64,000 nt of DNA from NCBI GenBank assembly GCA_900315525.1, contig OMZO01000002.1, positions 124,001 through 188,000 of the forward strand, in the 5' to 3' direction. This DNA comes from an uncultured Prevotella sp. (GTDB taxonomy: Bacteria > Bacteroidota > Bacteroidia > Bacteroidales > Bacteroidaceae). Below are positions 25,888 through 37,500 of this stretch, piece by piece; position 1 is the stretch's first letter; each line of letters starts with the position of its first letter. Position numbers and translations under genes: made by a program. The notes beneath the pieces are model-generated. The model saw nothing but the letters and a program-made list of their open reading frames with translations, was not told the DNA's origin and did no database searches.

Positions 25888-26208
25888 ATGTCTATGATGA
25901 GAAAGTTACTCCATATATCCGCTATTCTGGCACTCTTGCTGGTGGCACCGGTTTCGGCCAGTGCTGATCCTGTCTATGAGGCTGGCGTATTGGAATATCA
26001 GGATATCGAACCGACGATTACCTATACGCAGGGTGTCCTCTACATCAATGGTGCAGAAGGCAAGACGCTTGAGATCGTCTCCCTCACAGGACGTAAGGTC
26101 ATGGAGGAACAGATTGATAGTCCGGCACAGAAATTTGAACTGAATATCCCTAAAGGTTGTTATATCGTCAAGGTGGGCAATGTGGTCCGTAAGATATCCG
26201 TCCGCTAA
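25888..26208 (+). CDS. Small secreted protein resembling a type IX sorting tail
   Basis: 106 residues from ATG 25888 (alternatives at 25894 and 25897). A signal peptide ending VSASA is followed by about 75 residues that read like the C-terminal Ig-like tail used in type IX secretion: YINGAEGKTLEIVSLTGRKV, then LNIPKGCYIVKVGNVVRKIS. In known proteins this tail sits at the end of a large cargo; here there is no cargo at all. It may be a stand-alone beta-sandwich adaptor, or the last piece of a lost gene that kept its signal peptide. No type IX secretion genes are in the window. Confidence 0.65.
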   Translation: MSMMRKLLHISAILALLLVAPVSASADPVYEAGVLEYQDIEPTITYTQGVLYINGAEGKTLEIVSLTGRKVMEEQIDSPAQKFELNIPKGCYIVKVGNVVRKISVR

Positions 26209-26238
26209 CGGCCTTGACAGTTTTCCTCATTTACAATT

Positions 26239-26775
26239 TTGACAGACGAACGTGACTTATCTGCTCAGCTGCTGAATCCCGAGACACAACGCAGTGCTTT
26301 CGAGCGAGTGGTGCGCCTGTATAGTGAACAGCTGTATTGGCAGATACGTCGTATCGTTCTGACACATGAGGATGCCGACGACGTGTTGCAGAATACCTTC
26401 CTCAAGGCCTGGAACGGGCTCGATGGCTTTCACGGCGACGCGAAGATCAGCACGTGGCTGTCACGTATCGCCATCAACGAGAGTCTGGATCTCCTACGAC
26501 GCAACAAGCAGCAGACCATCAGTACCGAGGAGGCGTCGGTGGCTAACAGCCTGATGGCAGACCGTTATTTCGACGGATCAGAGATTGAGGCCCAGCTCCA
26601 GGAAGCCGTTGCCTCGCTGCCCGATGTTCAGCGCACGGTCTTCCAGCTGCGCTACTTCGAGGAGATGAAGTACAGCGACATGAGTCAGCTGCTCAATACC
26701 TCCGAGGGGTCATTAAAGGCTTCCTATCATATCGCGGTGAAGAAAATTTCCGAATTTTTTAAGTCGCGGGATTAA
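26239..26775 (+). CDS. ECF-family RNA polymerase sigma factor
   Basis: 178 residues. Region 2 (about 22-90) contains HEDADDVLQNTFLKAW, the core-binding/-10 recognition helix. Region 4 (about 118-172) contains SLPDVQRTVFQLRYFEEMKY and the DNA-binding helix SEGSLKASYHIAVKKI. The start is a TTG at 26239, giving MTDERDLSAQ; no ATG precedes region 2 in frame. It is followed by a single-pass protein that looks like its anti-sigma partner and by a Spy-like periplasmic protein, suggesting an envelope-stress module. Confidence 0.92.
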   Translation: MTDERDLSAQLLNPETQRSAFERVVRLYSEQLYWQIRRIVLTHEDADDVLQNTFLKAWNGLDGFHGDAKISTWLSRIAINESLDLLRRNKQQTISTEEASVANSLMADRYFDGSEIEAQLQEAVASLPDVQRTVFQLRYFEEMKYSDMSQLLNTSEGSLKASYHIAVKKISEFFKSRD

Positions 26776-26806
26776 ACTATTTGGATAATCATACGTCAAA
26801 CATACG

Positions 26807-27187
26807 ATGAACGAAGAAAAGTACATAGAGGAAAGAGTAGGGAAGCGGAATCCGTTTCAGGTTCCTGAGGGCTATTTCGACAGCTTTGCCGATCGCATGA
26901 TGCAGCAGCTGCCCGAGCGGCCTGTCTCTGTTGAGGCCTCGCCGAAGGTGCGCAAGCCTGCGCTGACGGTGCGGATGCGTCCGTGGTTGTATGCCGCAGC
27001 CTGTGCTCTGGTGCTTGTGGTCAGTGTGTGGATGTGGCAGTCGGCGCCCGACACGAATGTCGCCACGCAGCCTGCAGCGCAGCTTGCTGCCCAGCAGGAG
27101 CAGACTGTCGATGAGACCTTTGATGAGGCTGCCGACTATATGATGCTTGACAATCAGGATATATATACATATCTAGCTGAAAACTAA
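26807..27187 (+). CDS. Putative anti-sigma factor (single-pass membrane protein)
   Basis: 126 residues: an N-terminal cytoplasmic segment (1-60) with FQVPEGYFDSFADRMMQQLPE, one membrane helix (about 61-80, WLYAAACALVLVVSVWMW) and a periplasmic tail of about 45 residues rich in Gln, Ala and acidic residues. The VPEGYFDSF...M...L pattern is common in Bacteroidetes proteins encoded right after ECF sigma factors. It begins 31 bases after the sigma gene. No zinc-binding anti-sigma motif is present, so the role rests on topology and position. Confidence 0.75.
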   Translation: MNEEKYIEERVGKRNPFQVPEGYFDSFADRMMQQLPERPVSVEASPKVRKPALTVRMRPWLYAAACALVLVVSVWMWQSAPDTNVATQPAAQLAAQQEQTVDETFDEAADYMMLDNQDIYTYLAEN

Positions 27188-27204
27188 TAGATTAAAAACA
27201 AACG

Positions 27205-27675
27205 ATGAAGAAGATTCTATTCTGTCTGCTCACCTTTGCATTAGCCGTTACGACGGCTCGTGCGCATGATCCCCAGAAGTTCTCACCCGAGAAGTTCCAG
27301 GCCGATATGGAGCAGTATATCACGAAGGAGGCAGAGCTCACGCCCGAGGAAGCCGAGAGGTTCTTCCCGCTCTATAGGGAGATGCAGCAGAAGCAGCGCA
27401 AGATTTATAATCAGATGAAGCAGGCGCGTAAGTGTAAGCCTACCGATGAGGCTTCCTTCAAGAAGGCTGTCGAGAAGCGCGACTGTCAGGAGATAGAGCT
27501 GAAGCAGATTCTGCAGTGCTATCACAACAAGTTCTTCAGCGTGCTCCCAGCCGAGAAGGTCTATCGCGTCATTCTCGCCGAGGACAAGTTCCATCGTAAC
27601 GCTTTCAAGCAGTGGGGCGGCCATCACAAGCCGAAACCCATGCCAGCGAAGGACAAACCGAAAGACAAGAAATAA
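27205..27675 (+). CDS. Spy/CpxP-like periplasmic protein
   Basis: 156 residues with a signal peptide (MKKILFCLLTFALAVTTARA). The mature chain is almost all charged helix: YITKEAELTPEEAERFFPLY resembles the LTxxQ motif of Spy/CpxP chaperones, then MQQKQRKIYNQMKQARK. It ends in a Pro/Lys-rich tail. In several Bacteroidetes and Proteobacteria such small proteins sense misfolded periplasmic proteins or metals for a linked sigma/anti-sigma pair. It lies 17 bases after the putative anti-sigma gene, so the three form one operon. Confidence 0.75.
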   Translation: MKKILFCLLTFALAVTTARAHDPQKFSPEKFQADMEQYITKEAELTPEEAERFFPLYREMQQKQRKIYNQMKQARKCKPTDEASFKKAVEKRDCQEIELKQILQCYHNKFFSVLPAEKVYRVILAEDKFHRNAFKQWGGHHKPKPMPAKDKPKDKK

Positions 27676-27685
27676 GTAGAGCAGG

Positions 27686-28336
27686 CTATCCCAGTTTCGA
27701 TCCCTCGATTTCCTGAGGACAGATATCAGCAAAGTCGCACCGTTCGCAGTGCGGCTTTCTTGATGTACATACGTAGCGTCCGTGTAGCAGCAGCCAGTGG
27801 TGGGCATCGGGAATGTCTGCCTCGGGGATGTGCTTCACCAACTCCTGCTCCACCTTATAGGGTGTATTGGCACGTTTGCTGACGAGACCGAGCCTGTGGG
27901 CGACGCGATACACATGGGTATCCACCGCCAGCGTGGCCTTGCCGAAGGCGACGCTCTGCACGACATTGGCAGTCTTCCTGCCGACGCCAGGCAGATCCAG
28001 CAGCTGGTTCATATCCGAAGGCACCTCGCCGCCGTGCTGCGCCACCAGTGCTCTCGCCATCGCTACCAGATGGGCGGCTTTCGCGTTGGGGTAGGAGACG
28101 CTGCTGATGTATTCCAGCACGTCCTCGGGCTCTGCCTGCGCCATCGCCTTCGCATCCGGGTAGCGACGAAACAGGTCGGGCGTCACTTGGTTGATGCGCT
28201 TGTCCGTACACTGCGCACTGAGGATGACTGCCACCAGCAACTGGAACACGCTACCGAACTCCAGTTCTGTATTCACATTCGGCATCTGCGCCCTGAAGTG
28301 GGCCAGTATCCGCTCATATCTTTCTTCCCTTTTCAT
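27686..28336 (-). CDS. nth: Endonuclease III
   Basis: 216 residues from ATG 28336. Helix-hairpin-helix LDLPGVGRKTANVVQSVAFG (about 105-124) with the catalytic Lys in GVGRKTA and the catalytic Asp in VDTHVYRVAHRL (about 131). Four cysteines, C-x6-C-x2-C-x5-C, in CTSRKPHCERCDFADIC hold the [4Fe-4S] cluster. Bifunctional glycosylase/AP lyase removing oxidised pyrimidines. The in-frame TTG at 28357 lies next to the promoter and is not used. Confidence 0.97.
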   Translation of the reverse strand: MKREERYERILAHFRAQMPNVNTELEFGSVFQLLVAVILSAQCTDKRINQVTPDLFRRYPDAKAMAQAEPEDVLEYISSVSYPNAKAAHLVAMARALVAQHGGEVPSDMNQLLDLPGVGRKTANVVQSVAFGKATLAVDTHVYRVAHRLGLVSKRANTPYKVEQELVKHIPEADIPDAHHWLLLHGRYVCTSRKPHCERCDFADICPQEIEGSKLG

Positions 28337-28346
28337 ATTGTGTGGG

Positions 28347-28354
28347 CAAAAATA
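28347..28354 (-). promoter_or_regulatory. -7 element for nth
   Basis: TATTTTTG on the minus strand, 10 bases before the ATG at 28336. Confidence 0.55.
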
Positions 28355-28416
28355 CAAATTTTCTTCGAATTAGCATCAATTAAGACATCATTTTTGCACG
28401 ATAGCCGGGAATTGTG

Positions 28417-28424
28417 TAATTTTG
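28417..28424 (+). promoter_or_regulatory. -7 element for the beta-galactosidase gene
   Basis: TAATTTTG, 38 bases upstream of ATG 28463. Confidence 0.6.
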
Positions 28425-28438
28425 CAAGATATTTCTGA

Positions 28439-31504
<3,066 letters not shown>

Positions 31505-31629
31505 CGTTTTTCGCGAATTGGATGACAATTTGATACCGCTTATGGTTGACTTTAGTCAAAAAGTCGGCCGTAAGCGGATATTTTTTGAATTTTTTGCCAA
31601 AAAGAGTTGGAGGTAATCTTAATTATTGC

Positions 31630-31637
31630 TATCTTTG
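31630..31637 (+). promoter_or_regulatory. -7 element for the 31671 gene
   Basis: TATCTTTG, 33 bases before the ATG at 31671, which shows that the longer upstream frame is not coding. Confidence 0.6.
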
Positions 31638-31670
31638 CACCGTCAAAAGGTTACAAAAGAGAAGAGAAAG

Positions 31671-32156
31671 ATGAAAAAGATGAACAAAATGATGAAAATG
31701 ATGTTTGTTGGCATGATGATGCTGACAAGCACGGCTGTTTTTGCCGAAGAAGAGAATGTCACCAGTGAGGTTGACACCACATATATCAAGCTCGACGAGA
31801 ACCTTGAGCCCATTAACTACGTGAACTGGACGAAGGAAGACCTCGTGGCAGCTGTCGGCGAACTCGAGACCATCCTTGAGACCGATGAATTCCAGCTCTA
31901 CTCTGCAGGTGACTACACCTACAAGATTGAGCGTGGCCTGGTCACCTCTATGGCTATCCAGATTGAGGATACCAACAACGACAAGGTGATCTACAACAAG
32001 ATCCTCAACGCCCTGGCCAAGAGTAACTCGGTGAAAGACACCCACAACACGGGTGGCAACTACTACCAGTATGCCAACTTCCAGGTGCAGTTCGACGACT
32101 TTGAGGGTTACGAGAAGCTCACCTTCTCCGTTATCCCCTTCGATATGGCAGAATAA
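31671..32156 (+). CDS. Secreted acidic protein of unknown function
   Basis: 161 residues. Met/Lys-rich signal peptide (MKKMNKMMKMMFVGMMMLTS, cleaved after AVFA). The mature part is acidic (EEENVTSEVDTTYIKLDENL) with a compact C-terminal region containing NKILNALAKSNSV and YYQYANFQVQFDDFEGYE, suggesting a small alpha/beta domain. I do not recognise a family. Single gene with its own promoter and a strong terminator. Confidence 0.75.
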   Translation: MKKMNKMMKMMFVGMMMLTSTAVFAEEENVTSEVDTTYIKLDENLEPINYVNWTKEDLVAAVGELETILETDEFQLYSAGDYTYKIERGLVTSMAIQIEDTNNDKVIYNKILNALAKSNSVKDTHNTGGNYYQYANFQVQFDDFEGYEKLTFSVIPFDMAE

Positions 32157-32180
32157 TCAGCATATCTCATGATAACACGA

Positions 32181-32215
32181 ATCCCCCGTTCTTCACCGAG
32201 CGGGGGATTTTTTTT
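32181..32215 (+). terminator. Strong intrinsic terminator
   Basis: ATCCCCCG and CGGGGGAT form an 8-bp stem around a 12-base loop, followed by eight T. The same stem is used after the nqr operon. Confidence 0.92.
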
Positions 32216-32246
32216 AGATTTTCTTGCTGCTTTTGAGTAAAATGTG

Positions 32247-32254
32247 TACCTTTG
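32247..32254 (+). promoter_or_regulatory. -7 element for the MATE fusion gene
   Basis: TACCTTTG, 22 bases upstream of ATG 32277. Confidence 0.65.
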
Positions 32255-32276
32255 CACGAAGATTTACTTGATTATC

Positions 32277-34046
32277 ATGCGAAAAACTGAGAGAAACTCC
32301 TTTATTGTCTCTAAGGCATTAAGGACTTTTGTGACGGCGGCGGTACTGACAGCCGCTGCCTCACAGTTAGCACATACCGCCGACTCGATGATTGTCGGCC
32401 ATGTTGTCGGGCAAGATGCTGTCTCCGCTATTAACCTGGTACTCCCATTGGTTGAGATGCTCAACTGCATAGGTTTCCTGATCTGTTTCGGTGCCAACGC
32501 CATCTGTGCGCATGCCATCGGCAGCAACGATATGGACAAGGTGGCGCGCACCTTCACCGCTACCATCCTGACGGTGATGACGCTGGGACTGGCTGTCTCG
32601 TTGGGCATCAGCCTGTTTAGCCGCGAGATTGTCGAAGCCATGTCGGAAGAGCCGGAGCTGAACGAGATGGCCTATGACTACATCCACCACTATGCGATGG
32701 GTGGATGGCTGCAGATGCTGTCGTATGGCCTATGCCTGTTTGTGGCTACCGATGGCCGCCCGCGTATGGTGACGATAGCCGTGGTGGCAGGTGCCGTTGT
32801 CAATGGCCTGGTGGACCTCCTCACCATCTCCGTGCTGGGTATGGGTGTAGAGGGTGCAGCCCTGGGCTCGCTCTCCATGTTCACCGTCAATATCCTGATA
32901 CTCGTCAGCTACCTGCGCAAGCCCAGCAGCTCCTATCGTCTGAAGTGGCCTGGCAAGAGCATTGCAGGCATCTTCTCTGCCAATGTCAAGGAGGGCGCCC
33001 CGATTACGGTCAGCAATACGCTGATGGCCATTACCATCATGATGATCAATGATATCGTGCTGGAGAATCTGGGTAGCGACGGCCTCTTCATCTGGTCGGT
33101 ATGTCTGCAGATGTTGCTGCTTTCCTATGTGTTTATCGACGGTGTCATCGAGTCGATGTTTGCCATTGGCGGTGTGCTGATGGGTGAGCGCGACATGCGA
33201 GGACTGGAGATCCTTGTCAAGCAGGCGCTGACCTTCATAGCCTCGCTTGTGGCTATCGTCATTGTCCTGATGTACGTGCCAGGCCTTGTCGGTATCCTCT
33301 TCGGTGTGGAGCCAGGCAGCGAGATGTCGGTAGAACTGACCCACGTGCTGCGTATCTTCGCCTTGATGCTGATACCGTTTGCCGTGACGCAGATCCTGCT
33401 GAGCACCTACCAGATACTGGGTCACGAGAGGACCAGTGTCGTGACGGCAACGGCTCAGACGGCCATGCTCGTCATCGGTGTATGGTCTATTACTCATATT
33501 GGGGGCATCGAGCTCTGGTGGGGCTTTGCCGCTGGCTGTCTGTTGGTGCTGCTCTTCCAGATTGGCTACACCACGGCCCGCAGTCGGATGTACCATATGC
33601 CTATCTCGCCGCTCACCATGATACCGAAGGAGGCTGAGGGATTCTCCTTCGACCGCTCTGTCAGTTACAATGTGGAGGATGTCTATGCGACGCTCACCGA
33701 CATCGACCAGTTCCTGAAGGACAGCAAGGTGCCGGCAGCGGCGGCATTCGATATCAACGTGTGCTGCGAGGAGCTGATGAGCAACATTGCCCAGCATTCC
33801 AAGGGGCGCATCACCACACAGTCGTTCGACGTACATCTCTGCGTCAACGATAAGGGCATCTATGTCACGCTGAAGGATGCTGGCAAGCCCTTCGATCCCA
33901 TCAAGGCTGGCAAGATGGCCGACGAGCATATCGGCACCCAGGATAATGAGCACATGGGACTGCGACTGGTCACCAATATCATCCCCGACATCACCTATAA
34001 ATACATGTACGGGCAGAATACCATATTTATATGGAAGAAAGTGTAG
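32277..34046 (+). CDS. MATE-type transporter fused to a RsbW-like ATPase domain
   Basis: 589 residues from ATG 32277. The first 430 residues hold about twelve membrane helices of the MATE efflux family (LAHTADSMIVGHVVGQDAVS, the helix-1/2 region). After a linker there is a complete GHKL/Bergerat ATP-binding domain (about 450-589): N box CCEELMSNIAQHS (about 495-507), G1 box LKDAGKPFDP (about 532-541) and G2 box MGLRLVTNI (about 559-567). This is the fold of anti-sigma kinases such as RsbW/SpoIIAB, not of a histidine kinase with a dimerisation helix. Such a C-terminal domain suggests ATP-dependent or partner-switching control of drug/Na+ export. No RsbV or RsbU-type partner is next to it. Confidence 0.85.
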   Translation: MRKTERNSFIVSKALRTFVTAAVLTAAASQLAHTADSMIVGHVVGQDAVSAINLVLPLVEMLNCIGFLICFGANAICAHAIGSNDMDKVARTFTATILTVMTLGLAVSLGISLFSREIVEAMSEEPELNEMAYDYIHHYAMGGWLQMLSYGLCLFVATDGRPRMVTIAVVAGAVVNGLVDLLTISVLGMGVEGAALGSLSMFTVNILILVSYLRKPSSSYRLKWPGKSIAGIFSANVKEGAPITVSNTLMAITIMMINDIVLENLGSDGLFIWSVCLQMLLLSYVFIDGVIESMFAIGGVLMGERDMRGLEILVKQALTFIASLVAIVIVLMYVPGLVGILFGVEPGSEMSVELTHVLRIFALMLIPFAVTQILLSTYQILGHERTSVVTATAQTAMLVIGVWSITHIGGIELWWGFAAGCLLVLLFQIGYTTARSRMYHMPISPLTMIPKEAEGFSFDRSVSYNVEDVYATLTDIDQFLKDSKVPAAAAFDINVCCEELMSNIAQHSKGRITTQSFDVHLCVNDKGIYVTLKDAGKPFDPIKAGKMADEHIGTQDNEHMGLRLVTNIIPDITYKYMYGQNTIFIWKKV

Positions 34047-34379
34047 ACGACGCTGTTCAGGCTGATCCTCGGTTTTATCGAACCGACGGAAGGCAAGGTC
34101 GCCGTTGGTGGTGAGCCCGACGGTCTCGACACCGAACTGGGAGAGCGGGGTAGTGGACTCAGCGAAGGTCAGGCCCAGCGCATCGCCATCGCCCGTGGTC
34201 TGCTCCACGGTGGCGATATCCTCCTGCTCGACGAGATCAGCAGTTCCCTTGACGAACCCACCGAGCGCGAACTATACCACCGCCTCTTTACGACCTACCC
34301 ACAGAAGACCATGCTTTTCATCACCCACCGCACCGCCGTCAGCACCCTCTGCGACGAGCAGGTTTTCCTCAGATGTTAA
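34047..34379 (+). pseudogene. ABC-transporter ATPase remnant
   Basis: The frame opened by the codon right after the MATE stop reads, without a start codon, TLFRLILGFIEPTEGKVAV, then the ABC signature GLSEGQAQRIAIARGLL, Walker B DILLLDEISSSLD and the H-loop LFITHR, ending QVFLRC and TAA at 34377. The segment that should hold Walker A is cut off at its very end (only the TTLFRL that follows GK remains), and the stretch between it and the signature is too short, so about 60 residues are missing. It is the decayed tail of an exporter-type ATPase (probably a lipid or drug exporter half). Base composition matches its neighbours, so it decayed in place or was joined by a deletion ending exactly at the MATE gene. 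Confidence 0.85.
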
Positions 34380-34385
34380 GAAAAA

Positions 34386-34413
34386 CGACTCACAAATCAT
34401 GAATTGTGAGTCG
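34386..34413 (+). terminator. Hairpin after the ABC remnant
   Basis: CGACTCACAA and TTGTGAGTCG form a 10-bp stem with an 8-base loop. A third partial copy (TTGTGAGCCG) follows at 34425. No T-run, so termination is uncertain. The remaining 34,414-34,561 has no gene I can support. Confidence 0.55.
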
Positions 34414-34561
34414 AAATTCTTAAATTGTGAGCCGATGAAATGCCTTTTTTCATATCAGTTCACTAACAATTTGGGACTTTTTTATGGCAATTTGTCGCTT
34501 TTGGCTTGCTTTGTCCACAAATAGTCGCTAGGCGATTGAAAAATAGGGGGAGAGAGCACAG

Positions 34562-37500
34562 TTACCTCTCTTGTTTTTTTTCAGTTTCCGTAGTTCTCTT
34601 TTTCTTTTTCTTCTGACTGGAGAAGAGATCCCGTAGGTTATTGAAATCTTTCTTCATGATGATACCGATGCCCTGAGTGTTCAGACTCGACTTTGTGAAA
34701 TAGCGGTCGTTTGTCTGGTTATACACCTTCAGTGCGAGGTTACCGCTGGGGTAGAGCAGATACTGTAGGTCGAAGTCCCCGATAAACGAGGGATTGGCTC
34801 GGGTGGCGTTGTCGCGATAACCGAACTGTCCGTTGAGCACCAGTCGGTTGTTAAACATACGTCCGCTGATGATGCCCTCGTATTCAGCATTATGCCATCC
34901 TTCATTACCTGTTGAGATATTAGCGCCGAAGTTCCAGTTATCATTCTTAATGATTTGGTTGAGCAGGGTGTTGATTTGGGTGGAGAGCGTACCAGAAAGG
35001 AAACTCTGCATGGCCAAGGTTGTCCGATCAGGCTTCTGTTCGTCAGCATTGTTGGCTCCCTGGTTGTAGAATCGTCCGATGGCAAGCAAATACACTACCT
35101 GCTGGTTCATTTCCTGTTGTCCATTGATCACAGAGCGCACCATCTGTTGTTCATCGGCATTCACGGTCGGCATCTCAAGGTCGAATTCCACTTGAGGTGC
35201 TGCTGGTTGTCCGCCGATATTCATCAGACAGTTTACTCGGATGGTATTGTTGGTGAACGAGTTGCCGATATTCAGGTCAGAGAGGCTGACGCTGTTGACA
35301 GTATAGACGGCCTGCAGGTTGAGGGCAGCCTGATAGGGATCACCGCCGAAGACGATGGTGCCGCCCCTGTTGAAGGTGAAGTTCTTCTTGATGATGTTTT
35401 GTATGGTAATCCCATAGGTTCCGTGATCGACGGTATAGGTGCCGAACATGTTGAAGGCTCCCTTGTTATGGAAGGTTGCCCGGATGCTGCCTTCACCATT
35501 TAGCGTGATATAGTCGTTGGTGTTCTTGTCCATGAGTAGACGCAGGGTTGCGTCAGGAGTGGTATTCACGAGGAAATTGATGTAGATATCAGTCTCTGTG
35601 GCTCTGTTCGAACTGTTTTTGTCGGTCTTTTTCTGGTTGTCTGTCGCTTCGTCATTGTCCCACTCGATGAATTCTTGTCTGGAGATAGCATCTGGCGTAG
35701 CGGCATTATATACGAAGACGGAATTCTTTTGAGGCGTAACGTCGCAATCAATTACAACGTCGTTTCCGTGACCGTGAATGCCGACGTTGCCTGAGGCATA
35801 TACCGTCCCGTAGAACGACGAGTCACCAAAGTCGTCGAAGTCGTAGGCTAGCAGGTTCTCTGCATCGACATAGAGGTCAAAACTTAGGTTGGTCAGGTGT
35901 TCATGATGGATGCCACCAGAGAGGTAGGCCCTGTGTCCGTCTTTGTCAAGTACGGTCATGTGCTTGAGTTCTATCTCGTCAGGTATCATCACCAGTGTAT
36001 CGCGTTCCAGCTTGTAGGTGGTGTTGAGGGCAGTCACAGTGGCTTCCCCATCTACGACGAGGTTGCCTGTCAGGTTGATGTTGTCGAGGGTGCCTGCCAG
36101 TCTGACGTCGCCCTCTGCATGTCCTGTGATGTGGCTGAGGAAAGTCTTGGTAAAACTGTGCATGAAGTCCAGGTACGTGCCTTGGGCGTCGATCTCCAGG
36201 TCGATGGTTTCATGCACGGGCGATACATAGCCGTTGATTAATGTCTTGGCCTCTTCGCCGTCGTCTGCAATAGCGTGGATGTCTATTTGCTCAGCCTCCT
36301 GATTCCAGTCAGCCTTGGCCTGGAGAGTACCCATGCGTCCGTTCTCGAACTTGAAGTCATTGACACGAAGGTCTGCGTTGGCAGCAAAGCGTCCGAAAAG
36401 CGACGAGACATTAGCGATGCCTGTGGCCTTACCACTGAACTCTACTGTGTGGAAGTTCACCAGGTCTAGGATATAGTCCACTTCCACCTCGTTGAGATCG
36501 ACTTTCATCGTGTCGTTGGGGTTTTCTGAGGCAATGCCGTCGATGATGATGTGCTGCTGAGCGCGATGCAGGTCGAATTCGTCTACTAGCAGCCGCTTGT
36601 CTGAATAGAGGATAGCCGACGGTTCGATGTCCCATTGGCTGTTGTTTAGGATGGCATGAGAAGGTAGGATGCGCACATGTGCTTCTGGTTTGTTGGCTAG
36701 GTTCTTGTAGAGTCGGATGATGGTATTCAGTTCACCGCTCAGTTTTTCCTCATCATCGTGGTTGTCCCAGTTCAGTGAGGTGTTGATGTTGTTGCTGGCA
36801 GCCTGCGCATTGAGGCTGATGCTCATACGCTGTCCGTCGTCCATGAGCTTCAGGATACTAGCCTTGCAGTTCAGGGAGTCCCCAGGAGAGCTGATTTCGA
36901 TATCTGCGTTTTTGTACCAGGCATCGTTATAAGCAAACGAGGGCAGGTCTCCAGTCAATGCCAGATCGTCGGTCTGGTCATTGAGTCTTGCTGTCAGGTT
37001 CAGAGGCTGCTGGAGCTTCAGGTTGATGCCGAAGAAACGTTGAAGCCAGTCGGTCTTGCTCATCAGCAGTCTCAGGCTGAAGTTGTTGTCTGGTCCTTTC
37101 TTGATAGGCGGCAGTCCGGGTAGGGTGGGGAGTCGTGACCCTATGAGATTGACAAAGCTCTGAGCCAGTGTCTGGTAGTTGAAGTGTCCTTTTAGCTCTG
37201 CGTCGGCAAAGTCGCTCTTCAGTGAGATGAAGTGGATGCCCTCACTGAAACCCGAGGAGAGGCTGAAATTGTCCAGTTTGTATGCGGGGTGTTCCTCTGT
37301 AGCTGTCATGGTGAAGTTGCTGACTCGCATGCTCCCTTCTGCATCCTCCAGTTTGCTCATGATGATATCTGCGTCGATGTCGGCAGAAAAGACAGAAGAG
37401 CCGAAGGTGTGGCTAAGATGTGTGGCTTCGGGTGAGAAGTGACCGATGCCGCCCTGAAGCTTGATAGTTCCTGGTTTCCCAGCCGATGGTGTGAACACGA

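Noticed and set aside
32730..34208. 492-codon frame antisense to the MATE fusion
   Set aside because: Shadow frame rich in His and Gln, with no motif or promoter.
34105..34524. 139-codon frame after the MATE gene
   Set aside because: It is a shifted frame over the ABC remnant; the ATPase motifs are in the other frame.
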